Positions 1 to 5,675 of a stretch of 7,770 nt of DNA are shown in pieces. The stretch's first letter is position 1; every line of letters begins with the position of its first letter. The notes beneath the pieces are model-generated. The model did no database searches. It saw only the letters and a list, made by a program, of their open reading frames with translations, and was not told the DNA's origin. Origin of the DNA: Chloroflexota bacterium (GTDB lineage Bacteria; Chloroflexota; Anaerolineae; Anaerolineales; Villigracilaceae); NCBI GenBank assembly GCA_021796315.1, contig JAJYOH010000272.1, positions 1 through 7,770 on the forward strand, written 5' to 3'. The translations under genes and the position numbers were made by a program.

Positions 1-215
1 ATACGTGGGCGTCCCGATACTTCTATTTTTTTATAAATATGGGTCAAAGGCTTTTCGACTGCGCGGGCGCAAATGTCAAGTTGTAGAGCAATTTGATCAT
101 TGCTTTTCCCATCAAGCAAAAACTGAATCACACCCCATTCCCATTCGGTGAGTTGAGCCTGACAGAAGGGTACCCGTGAATCATTCCTTTCGCTTAGGGA
201 ATCCCGATCAGTCAT
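1..215 (-). CDS. Stand-alone LuxR/GerE-type HTH DNA-binding protein (partial, runs off the left edge)
   Basis: The visible 71 residues start at an ATG (complement of 213-215) preceded at about 10 nt by an AGAGGAA ribosome binding site. Residues 22 onward (LTEWEWGVIQFLLDGKSNDQ and following) match the LuxR/GerE C-terminal DNA-binding fold: the LTxxE opening, the GKSNDQIA turn, and a recognition-helix region reading RAVEKPLTHIYKKI. Only about 20 residues precede the domain, so no receiver or sensor domain is attached at the N-terminus; this resembles small GerE-like regulators. The usual LTERE is LTEWE and the usual TVKxH is AVEKP, so the domain is divergent and its DNA target may differ from that of the full regulator at 2044-2685. 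The gene sits about 20 nt downstream of a predicted start point for the promoter at 241-269. Its C-terminus and anything beyond the HTH lie outside the window. The family is clear; the specific role is unknown. Confidence 0.8.
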   Translation of the reverse strand, partial: MTDRDSLSERNDSRVPFCQAQLTEWEWGVIQFLLDGKSNDQIALQLDICARAVEKPLTHIYKKIEVSGRPR

Positions 216-240
216 TTGAGTAGATTCCTCTTCTCTGTTT

Positions 241-269
241 ACTCTATTCCTATTGGGGTAGTCTGTCAC
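241..269 (-). promoter_or_regulatory. Predicted promoter of the small HTH gene (GTGACA-17-TAGAGT)
   Basis: On the minus strand the -35 GTGACA (complement of 264-269) is 5/6 to consensus. The -10 TAGAGT (complement of 241-246) is 4/6, and the spacer is exactly 17 bp. Transcription would start near 234, leaving a leader of about 20 nt that just accommodates the AGAGGAA ribosome binding site. The -35 directly abuts an 18-bp palindrome, and the same arrangement recurs at 1986-2030. Predicted from sequence only. Confidence 0.5.
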
Positions 270-327
270 TGGAATTAATTCCAGTCTTCGACTGGGAATT
301 ATTCGAGGTTGTCAGGCAAATGTTTAT
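264..327 (-). repeat. 64-bp repeat copy A with a relic of a response-regulator 3' end
   Basis: This block matches 2009-2072 with 59 of 64 identical bases. Read on the minus strand it contains codons for NKHLPDNLE followed by a TAA stop (complement of 299-301), against HKNLPDNLE-TAA at the end of the intact regulator. No regulator coding sequence continues beyond about position 330, so this is only the tail of a lost or never-complete copy. The same block holds the palindrome at 268-285 and a hairpin (275-300, loop TTC). Two of the five differences are paired (C-G to T-A), keeping the stem in the plus-strand reading. It is best explained by duplication of a regulator tail plus the promoter that follows it. 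Confidence 0.8.
268..285. promoter_or_regulatory. 18-bp perfect palindrome, candidate operator (copy A)
   Basis: ACTGGAATTAATTCCAGT is its own reverse complement over all 18 bp and overlaps the -35 of the predicted promoter by two bases. A third ACTGG half-site follows at 291-295, giving ACTGG-N8-CCAGT-N5-ACTGG. The size and symmetry fit a dimeric HTH regulator such as a NarL/LuxR-type protein, two of which are encoded in this window. Which protein binds, and whether it activates or represses, is inference. Confidence 0.5.
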
Positions 328-364
328 TGTTGATCGTGGTCAAAGTTTGTGTAAAGAACGAACC

Positions 365-397
365 GAGTCCGATCAACAGATGATTTTGATCGGACTC
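365..397 (-). terminator. Strong hairpin, probable terminator of the leftward operon
   Basis: A perfect 12-bp stem (365-376 pairing with 386-397, arm GAGTCCGATCAA) encloses a 9-nt loop. It lies about 105 nt past the stop of the secreted-protein gene at 503 and before the next leftward promoter. The minus-strand flank after the stem reads GGTTCGTTCTTT, a weak T-rich run rather than a classical U tract, so termination may be imperfect. The hairpin is certain; its function is inferred from position. Confidence 0.5.
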
Positions 398-502
398 AAT
401 TAATGCGCGTTTACGGGATATCAACTCCTATGCAGGCCACGCCGCGCGAATGGATCACTTGGATTGTCAAATGCCTTACTCCGGGCAGAGAAGATAATCC
501 GT

Positions 503-1354
503 TTACCAAATCGGATTAGCGCTGCACGATACAGGAGTCAAGCCTGCTGAACCTTCATACCACACGCGAGGATCGCCTCCCCAATTTAATCTTGCGATAT
601 AGTGATTCGGGCAAATACTTGCAGGTGTAGTTTGCAACCAATTATTATGGCCGCCCGAACTGGCGGGCCAATCCGAAAAACCAGATCCCCAGATCATGTA
701 TTTGGGATGGTTGTGCCAGAAGGAGGCCAACATATACGGATCGGTAGTCTCTGTGTAACCTTCCTCGCTATCAATAAAGGCATTATAGATGGTTAAGCTA
801 TTGGACAGGATCTTTGCCACATCCAGAGAATTCCCATATTGATCGTAAACACGAGCAATCCAATAACCTTGTCCGTAGGTTACGAGCTCTACATTCTGCC
901 AATTTCCGATGGTAGCACGGCTGTAATAATCGCCGCGACATCCCAGATTTCCATAATCTTGCGAGCCTTGAAAACACACTACTCCGGCCTCGCTATACAC
1001 GAACCAGTATGGGCCATTCTTATCCGTTTTAAATCCTACCTGGGTGAACAGACCACTGAAAAGCTGACCATTATACTGGGCAAGGTCAAAGCCGAGCCAG
1101 GCGGTCGTAAAGTCGATAATGGGACTACCATTGTTCGGTATGCCGCCTATCCATATCGTGTGGCGATAATCCCGAGCTTGATTGACGGAGGTAAGGTCAA
1201 CGCGAAGCTCCGTGTCAACAAAATCATTGCCCCCTGCAAAGGCCCGTGAAAACAAGCCAAAAGTCAAGACAAGAACTACGCTGAAGGAAAAACAAATCTG
1301 TAACGTCTTCCTGTGAATCAGTTGAGCTACGATATGAAAGAGATCGGCTTTCAT
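503..1354 (-). CDS. Secreted protein of unknown function (283 aa)
   Basis: The start is placed at the ATG complementary to 1352-1354 because AGAGGAG lies 8 nt upstream of it. An in-frame TTG seven codons earlier would put that Shine-Dalgarno site inside the gene. The N-terminus is a Sec signal peptide: a basic stretch ending HRK, a hydrophobic core at residues 20-34, and a likely cut after AFA at residue 40. The mature part of about 243 residues is rich in Trp, Tyr, Gly and Asn, with alternating patterns suggestive of a beta-sandwich or lectin-like fold, and has four Cys (in VVCFQ, LGCRG, SICPN and VSCSA) that could form two disulfides. I recognise no enzyme motif or named family. It follows the membrane-anchored gene at 1416-1886 by 61 nt in the same direction with no visible promoter between them, so the two are probably co-transcribed. 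The protein is probably released or surface-associated. Confidence 0.8.
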   Translation of the reverse strand: MKADLFHIVAQLIHRKTLQICFSFSVVLVLTFGLFSRAFAGGNDFVDTELRVDLTSVNQARDYRHTIWIGGIPNNGSPIIDFTTAWLGFDLAQYNGQLFSGLFTQVGFKTDKNGPYWFVYSEAGVVCFQGSQDYGNLGCRGDYYSRATIGNWQNVELVTYGQGYWIARVYDQYGNSLDVAKILSNSLTIYNAFIDSEEGYTETTDPYMLASFWHNHPKYMIWGSGFSDWPASSGGHNNWLQTTPASICPNHYIARLNWGGDPRVWYEGSAGLTPVSCSANPIW

Positions 1355-1415
1355 ATTATTTTCTCCTCTCAACAATATAAAGACATAGATTTAGTAACCA
1401 CAACGGGGCATTCTG

Positions 1416-1886
1416 TTACGGAGATGGCGGCGGAGTTCCAACCGCCGGTCCTGGAGTCACGGAATAAAGCTGCGATCCGGCAGGAGGTGGCGTTAGTTGG
1501 GGAGGCGGGCCCATGAGCGATTGAGGCGCATCAACGCGAACTATTCGATCTCCGGCCGGCAATTGCTTTTCAAATGCTTCCGCCATACTTGGCAACAGCA
1601 AGAATTCCTCAAAGCTTCCATCCCTGTGTTGGACTATGATAGTAGCCTTGTCTGCCAGCGCTGCATTTGGAGCAAGATCGGTCTTTTTTTGTATTGAAAG
1701 TGTTGGCGCGACCTGAAATGTGCCGTAAGGGTCAAAAGTAGCAAGTCCTGAAGGGGTTGGTGATGCGGTGGCTGTTGCTGCTGACGGTTGTGAGCGGACT
1801 GTTTGTACTTGAACGATCGAGATTACGATGATTGCCAAGGTGATAACTCCCACACCTGCAATCAAATACTTCTTTTTCACTTTCAA
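1416..1886 (-). CDS. Membrane-anchored Pro/Thr-rich protein of unknown function (156 aa)
   Basis: I place the start at a TTG (complement of 1884-1886): AAGGAG lies 8 nt upstream, at the proper distance. An in-frame ATG at 1904 exists, but the Shine-Dalgarno would then be inside the coding region. The protein opens with a basic MKVKKK, followed by one transmembrane segment at about residues 8-28 (an uncleaved anchor or signal). A Ser/Thr/Pro/Ala linker (32-50) leads to a small folded portion (about 60-122, containing ATIIVQHRDGSFEEFLLLPS), and a Pro-rich tail from 127 to 156 ends in TPPPSP. The topology implies a short cytoplasmic end and an extracytoplasmic body. It is first in a two-gene leftward operon with the secreted protein at 503-1354, downstream of the promoter at 1986-2014. 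No family recognised. The Pro-rich tail could contact the cell wall or a partner; that is speculation. Confidence 0.75.
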   Translation of the reverse strand: MKVKKKYLIAGVGVITLAIIVISIVQVQTVRSQPSAATATASPTPSGLATFDPYGTFQVAPTLSIQKKTDLAPNAALADKATIIVQHRDGSFEEFLLLPSMAEAFEKQLPAGDRIVRVDAPQSLMGPPPQLTPPPAGSQLYSVTPGPAVGTPPPSP

Positions 1887-1985
1887 GGTAGCTACTCCTT
1901 TCATCCATAATTTCCGTCATCGATCATGGGTTGCATTGGTACAGTTATTTAACAAACCCCACAAATAGTTGCACCCAATAAAAAG

Positions 1986-2014
1986 ATTGTACAATCCCCT
2001 CTTTGATTTGTCAC
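1986..2014 (-). promoter_or_regulatory. Predicted promoter of the leftward operon (GTGACA-17-TACAAT)
   Basis: On the minus strand GTGACA (complement of 2009-2014, 5/6 to the -35 consensus) is followed after exactly 17 bp by TACAAT (complement of 1986-1991, 5/6 to the -10 consensus). Initiation near 1979 would give a leader of about 93 nt before the TTG start at 1886. The -35 and upstream palindrome are shared with the module at 241-285, while the spacers differ in sequence but not in length. Confidence 0.6.
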
Positions 2015-2072
2015 TGGAATTAATTCTAGTCTTTGATTAGGAATTATTCGAGGTTGTCAGGCAAATTTTTAT
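2009..2072 (-). repeat. 64-bp repeat copy B: regulator tail, near-palindrome and -35
   Basis: This copy matches 264-327 with 5 mismatches. It includes the last codons and TAA of the intact response regulator (complement of 2044-2046), then the near-palindrome at 2013-2030 (ACTGGAATTAATTCTAGT, one mismatched pair in nine), then the -35 of the next promoter. A hairpin at 2022-2045 keeps a ten-pair stem with one bulge and could also act as a weak terminator or attenuator for the regulator transcript. No T tract follows it. Confidence 0.75.
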
Positions 2073-2685
2073 GTGCCCAGGCAGTAGCTTCTTGGCGTGA
2101 ATGTACTCCAAGTTTTTCTAAAATGTTTGTGATATGGTAGGCCACTGTCTTTGGCGTTATGCCGATTATTTTCGCAATAGCCGCGTTGCTCAATCCATCG
2201 GACAGCAATTTCAAAACATCTTGCTCACGTTCTGTCAGACTTTCCCACTTTTGACCGGCATTCTCGCGCCAGTGACGCACTCGTTCCAATTGCTCTTGAG
2301 TGAAGAGGCTTTCTCCACTTGCGGCGCGGCGAATGGCAGCAATTAGGTTTTCAGTGCGTTCATTTTTTGTGAAATAGCCTGATGCGCCTGCATCCATCAT
2401 GCCCGCCAGGTAAAAGTCCCGGTCATGAGCGGTCAGGACAAGCGTAATTGTCTCGGGATAATTGGTGCGCACCCATTTTTCGACTTCGAATGATGAGACC
2501 CCCGGCATTTTTAAATCAAGTAATAGAATGTTTGGGTGTAATTCTGCTACGAGCCTCTGCGCTTCGTTTCCATCTTGCGCTTCGCCAACAATGACTATGT
2601 CAAGAGCATGTTCGAGAGCGGAACGAATGCCTGTGCGAGCAATTGGGTGATCGTCTGCAATCAGGACAGTAATCTTCTCATCCAT
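2044..2685 (-). CDS. NarL/FixJ-family response regulator (LuxR-type HTH output)
   Basis: This is a cytoplasmic two-component transcription regulator of 213 aa, the usual length. The receiver domain spans about residues 4-120: acidic pocket D11/D12 (IADDHP), phospho-acceptor D57 in LLLDLKMPG, switch Thr85 (LVLTAHD) and conserved Lys107 (YFTKNE), so it should be phosphorylatable. The LuxR/GerE HTH follows at 149-203, with LTEREQDVLKLLSDGLSN, the TPKTVAYHITNILEKLGV recognition region and SRQEA. The ATG start has AGGGAGAG just upstream. No histidine kinase is encoded in the window, so its partner is elsewhere or off the edge. Its stop codon lies inside the repeat at 2009-2072, about 30 nt from the -35 of the next leftward operon, which makes that operon a natural target. 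A half-copy of the same palindrome about 100 nt upstream of its own start suggests autoregulation. Family assignment is secure; target genes are inferred. Confidence 0.95.
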   Translation of the reverse strand: MDEKITVLIADDHPIARTGIRSALEHALDIVIVGEAQDGNEAQRLVAELHPNILLLDLKMPGVSSFEVEKWVRTNYPETITLVLTAHDRDFYLAGMMDAGASGYFTKNERTENLIAAIRRAASGESLFTQEQLERVRHWRENAGQKWESLTEREQDVLKLLSDGLSNAAIAKIIGITPKTVAYHITNILEKLGVHSRQEATAWAHKNLPDNLE

Positions 2686-2785
2686 TTTCTCTCCCTTCTT
2701 TTGCAGAAAACTATTACAGTAACTTGTTGCTGAATACGACTATACCAATTTTATCCTATGAAGACATCAACGGAAACTACATTTC

Positions 2786-2798
2786 AGTTAATTCCAAT
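2786..2798 (-). promoter_or_regulatory. Half-copy of the palindrome upstream of the response regulator
   Basis: On the minus strand the sequence reads ATTGGAATTAACTG, sharing the uninterrupted nine bases TGGAATTAA with the palindromes at 268-285 and 2013-2030. The other half-site is degenerate. It lies about 100 bp upstream of the regulator start, a position compatible with autoregulation. A nine-base A+T-rich match can arise by chance, so this is tentative. Confidence 0.3.
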
Positions 2799-2863
2799 GT
2801 TTAGCCTTATTATTTGTTAACACATAAATGCCTCCCTATCGTTGTTTCTGTTTGGACGAGATA

Positions 2864-2891
2864 TTGCTTTTTTCAGCCGGGCTCCTATAAT
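2864..2891 (+). promoter_or_regulatory. Sigma70-like promoter for the rightward genes (TTGCTT-16-TATAAT)
   Basis: A perfect TATAAT (2886-2891) is preceded after 16 bp by TTGCTT (2864-2869, 4/6 to consensus). Initiation near 2898 would leave a very short leader containing GAGGAG (2901-2906), 8 nt before the ATG at 2915. This is the best promoter match in the window and supports expression of the small gene downstream. Confidence 0.65.
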
Positions 2892-2914
2892 GAAATTGGC
2901 GAGGAGATGAGCGA

Positions 2915-3103
2915 ATGGCCAGGTCGAACGAAATTCTGATTGCAACGTATAGTGTGGTGTTAGTGATGGGAGGGCTGGCAGCTTTCTGGGAAGCGGCGGA
3001 TATTGTCTTGCGAAACGCCTTTCTTTTTCAAGGATTGGAACATGAATGGCCGAAAAAGCGATTGTTCAAGGTCTTGAAGCCTCAGCGATTGACATTGCAA
3101 TAG
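2915..3103 (+). CDS. Small membrane protein, possibly the truncated N-terminal part of a longer gene (62 aa)
   Basis: The ATG has GAGGAG 8 nt upstream and a sigma70-like promoter immediately before it, so translation here is credible despite the short length. The product has one hydrophobic segment at about residues 6-32 (ILIATYSVVLVMGGLAAF), a middle part with acidic and aromatic residues, and a basic C-terminus (EWPKKRLFKVLKPQR). It ends at TAG (3101-3103). The same reading frame then stays open to 3367 and encodes a second hydrophobic segment. The pair may therefore be one gene of about 150 codons interrupted by a single in-frame TAG, and CAG to TAG would be enough to create it. No family recognised. 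It is probably an inner-membrane protein; whether it is functional as a 62-mer is uncertain. Confidence 0.5.
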   Translation: MARSNEILIATYSVVLVMGGLAAFWEAADIVLRNAFLFQGLEHEWPKKRLFKVLKPQRLTLQ

Positions 3104-3367
3104 GGACTCCTATTAATTTTCCTTGAAAAAGTTTCCTTCCTCTTGATGAGACGAGGCTTGGTTAATCGCACTGTGGAGGCGGTCATTTTTTCAGTTGTAA
3201 TGACCCCAGCCTCCGCCTTGCCCATTCGCTTCGGCGCAGGAACTTTGGGATTCGTTGCCAACTGGTTTCTGGGCCTGTTGTTGCTCGGGATTATTCTTTT
3301 TGCGTTTAACTCCCACCTCGAATCGAAATACTCCCGCAAATTCACGGACTCAGGGTTTCAAGAATAA
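3104..3367 (+). pseudogene. Same-frame continuation after the TAG: membrane-protein remnant
   Basis: From 3104 the frame of the preceding small gene stays open for 87 codons to a TAA at 3365-3367. The first ATG in it is at 3146, with a TTG directly before. That start has no Shine-Dalgarno: the preceding bases are pyrimidine-rich (TTCCTTCCTCTT), so independent initiation is unlikely. The translated stretch contains a clear transmembrane segment (GFVANWFLGLLLLGIILFAF) followed by a charged tail (HLESKYSRKF). I read it as the 3' half of an interrupted membrane-protein gene. Alternatives are TAG readthrough, a sequencing error at 3101, or chance openness. The opposite strand is also open over this stretch but gives a strongly basic product typical of a shadow frame. 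No family recognised. Confidence 0.4.
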
Positions 3368-3439
3368 TGAAGTCTTTTTTCGCTGCTGGGAGTTCCCTGC
3401 ACGGAGGCGGTGTTCAATAGCAAGTGATGGAGATGTCCG

Positions 3440-5587
3440 ATGATCCATTTCAGGCTGTCACTTCGGGCCGGTAGGTCGTTTTGCCATGAACGCATTCTGC
3501 TTGTGTTGCTCGTCGCGGCTCTTCTGGCTGGTTGTTCGATGCCAACAAATGTGGAACCTGGTATATCCCCGTACTCGGAACCTGTTCCCGGTACCGCTAT
3601 CGCGAATCAACCCGTGGCTGTTTCACCAAGTCCGATGTTGGATATTTCCCCACCAGCGTTTCCGATTTCCACCTTGGACCAGAACAATGAAACAGAACAG
3701 ATTCCCTCCCCTGACGGGCGCTGGATTGCAATTCTGGATCGTCTAGCGGGTAGCCTGATGATTGGCAACGCAACGGGAGAGACGGTTTCGATTTTTCCCC
3801 CAGGAAGCACGGCGTCCGATGCTAAATGGTCCCCTGATGGCATGAGCTTGGCCGTAGCACTAAGGAAGTCGCCCGCGGGTGATGCGAGTGCCACCCCACA
3901 AGATTTCCCTGAGATCTGGTTGGTGAAGTTGGAAAGCGGCACTTTCGAGAAACCGCAACTTGTTTATCAAGCGAGGAATTTTGGAGACTCGACCACCATA
4001 CCCAGCCAAATCATCCTGGGGAGCTGGTCACCGGATGGTCAGCGGCTGCTCTTTTGGGAAAGCCTCTTGATGAGTGCATCCATCCAAGTGGATGGCCTGC
4101 CACTTTGGTGTTTGGAGATTGGAACAAGTCAGGCTACACTCCTGTCCAACACATCGCTGGCAAACCCGACTTATCAGAGCTGGGCACCTGATAGCCATGC
4201 ATTGGCCTTCACCAATGGAGGCTATCGCTCAGCCCAAGTTGGGAAATGGTTGTCACTGTATGATGTTCATTCATCGCGGGTTGTGACGCTAGTTTCGCAG
4301 AACGAACTGGTCCCAGGTCAGCTTGCTTGGTCACCGGCAGGGAACGCAATCGCTTTCGCATCTGTTGAGGCCAGGCAGACTGGGCAGGAATGGGCAGATT
4401 GGATGAGTTGGGAGAACCCGGCAATCCTGGCGCGCAGAATCTATCTATTGAGTCCCCGCGATGGATCGCACCAACGATTGAACGCGACCGAGGCTTATCA
4501 GGATGCTCCGCGGTGGAGTGCAGACGGGAAGAAACTATATTATGTCCAAGCGGACGGGAATCAAGCTGCGCTCATGGAGGCGGACCCAATAAGTGGCACC
4601 GCTCAAGCCATCCCCGATTGCCGGATGGCCCTGCCTCCTCAGGCTGGATACTACGGCCAAGTAGACTGGTCCGCTTTGCAAAAAGACTGCAATGGAAAAG
4701 CCGGCGCGACCGTCACGGGGCAGATCGTTGCAGGGTATGGCGACCATCGTCCCGTGGCTCACCTGCCTCTGCGACTACGGCAAATGGGCAGCAATAACTG
4801 GGATACTTATACCGATGGAGAAGGTCGCTTCACATTGATGGGGATTCCCACCGGGCAGGCCTACATAGATGATGGCCATCTCACATTCGAAGTCACGATC
4901 GACTCACCTGTGCAATCAATCAACCTGGGAATCTTGAAGTATCCGCTCATTCATCCACCTGAATACGACTGGTGGCAGGCAGCGCCATTGGCTGATTTGA
5001 ATCAGTTGTTGAACGATGGTGCCTTGGTGGACTTCAAGGTATGTGCTTCGGATTCAACCTGGGTTCGTCCCACTCCTGATCTGCAGCGCGCACAAATATA
5101 TAGCCAACCTCCTTTTAATGAACTGAACCAGGCAACCATTGAAAGGTTTGAACGAAGCGCGATTCTGTATAATACGGTGGACATTGTGGAGCAAAGCTTT
5201 CCTGGCAGCTTGAACCTGGATGGGTTGGGAGCGGACTGGCTTTATTTGTCCGGGTTATGGACAGCTACCCCCAATCCACTCACACATTCCAACTGTGCGT
5301 ATTCGGGGGCAGATCTGCAATCTTTGTTTGATCGCAACCAATTGGAGGTTTGGCTGTTTGGGTACAGGGCCGTTGAAGTACAGAGACTCGATAAGACAGA
5401 CATCCGGATCGCGGCGGGTTCATTGTGCGATCCCAATGATCGAAGCTGCCTGGTTCGGCCCGGCGATCATTATGCGGTGGAGGTTGTGCCTGCTTCCGGC
5501 TTTCAAATTATTCGATTTGCAGGCAAACCTGACGTAATGACAATCCACATCGTTAAATCGGGAAAGGAATTGCTTGCGCTTCCATGA
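3440..5587 (+). CDS. Lipoprotein with TolB/PD40-like beta-propeller and carboxypeptidase-regulatory-like domain (715 aa)
   Basis: The ATG is preceded by TGGAG at 7-8 nt. The N-terminus is a lipoprotein signal: hydrophobic residues 19-30 and lipobox LLAGC with the acylated Cys at position 32, followed by a Pro/Ser-rich linker to about 85. Six PD40/TolB-type blade motifs follow: IPSPDGRWIAIL (88-99), AKWSPDGMSLAVAL (128-141), GSWSPDGQRLLFW (194-206), SWAPDSHALAF (247-257), LAWSPAGNAIAF (295-306) and RWSADGKKLYYV (358-369). A carboxypeptidase-regulatory-like (transthyretin-like) domain is at about 423-495, with VTGQIVAG, LPLRLRQMG and YTDGEGRFTLMGIPTG. The final 200 residues are unassigned and contain paired Cys (GSLCDPNDRSC). 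It is an extracytoplasmic, membrane-tethered protein, and propellers of this type usually mediate protein or ligand binding. No protease motif is visible. It lies upstream of the beta-sandwich and subtilase genes in the same direction. Domain calls come from motifs; the biological role is unknown. Confidence 0.9.
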   Translation: MIHFRLSLRAGRSFCHERILLVLLVAALLAGCSMPTNVEPGISPYSEPVPGTAIANQPVAVSPSPMLDISPPAFPISTLDQNNETEQIPSPDGRWIAILDRLAGSLMIGNATGETVSIFPPGSTASDAKWSPDGMSLAVALRKSPAGDASATPQDFPEIWLVKLESGTFEKPQLVYQARNFGDSTTIPSQIILGSWSPDGQRLLFWESLLMSASIQVDGLPLWCLEIGTSQATLLSNTSLANPTYQSWAPDSHALAFTNGGYRSAQVGKWLSLYDVHSSRVVTLVSQNELVPGQLAWSPAGNAIAFASVEARQTGQEWADWMSWENPAILARRIYLLSPRDGSHQRLNATEAYQDAPRWSADGKKLYYVQADGNQAALMEADPISGTAQAIPDCRMALPPQAGYYGQVDWSALQKDCNGKAGATVTGQIVAGYGDHRPVAHLPLRLRQMGSNNWDTYTDGEGRFTLMGIPTGQAYIDDGHLTFEVTIDSPVQSINLGILKYPLIHPPEYDWWQAAPLADLNQLLNDGALVDFKVCASDSTWVRPTPDLQRAQIYSQPPFNELNQATIERFERSAILYNTVDIVEQSFPGSLNLDGLGADWLYLSGLWTATPNPLTHSNCAYSGADLQSLFDRNQLEVWLFGYRAVEVQRLDKTDIRIAAGSLCDPNDRSCLVRPGDHYAVEVVPASGFQIIRFAGKPDVMTIHIVKSGKELLALP

Positions 5588-5675
5588 ATCAAAGACAGCC
5601 AATCCATGGGATCGTTTTCCTGCATGAGGCTGCAACTTGATCCATTGGCTCCAACGCATCTGGAGATGGTTTAGT

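Larger units (their letters stand above)
2686..2914. other. Divergent intergenic region between the regulator and the rightward genes
   Basis: This 229-bp A+T-rich stretch separates the leftward response regulator from the rightward surface-protein genes and must hold both promoters. The rightward promoter is clear (2864-2891). For the leftward side I see only a weak candidate on the minus strand, TTTCCG-17 bp-TAAAAT (around 2743-2771), near the half-palindrome at 2788-2796. No coding sequence is supported here. Confidence 0.6.

Noticed and set aside
268..300. Intrinsic terminator alone as the explanation of repeat copy A
   Set aside because: The stem is not followed by a T run on either strand and copy A has no complete upstream gene. 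Its placement against a -35 element fits an operator better, though a double role is possible.
403..519. Plus-strand frame of 38 codons starting MRVYGISTPM
   Set aside because: It has no Shine-Dalgarno or promoter and overlaps the 3' end of the secreted-protein gene; likely chance.
839..1249. Open frame of 136 codons on the plus strand
   Set aside because: It lies wholly inside the secreted-protein gene on the other strand, has no ribosome binding site and resembles no protein family; the minus-strand product has a clear signal peptide and start.
3082..3345. Minus-strand open frame of 87 codons
   Set aside because: Its translation is highly basic and low in hydrophobic residues, while the plus strand encodes transmembrane segments; treated as a shadow of the interrupted membrane gene.
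4390..4797. Open frame of 135 codons on the plus strand
   Set aside because: It lies inside the propeller lipoprotein in another frame. Its composition is rich in Arg, Pro, Ser and Gly with no fold signature, as expected of a shadow.
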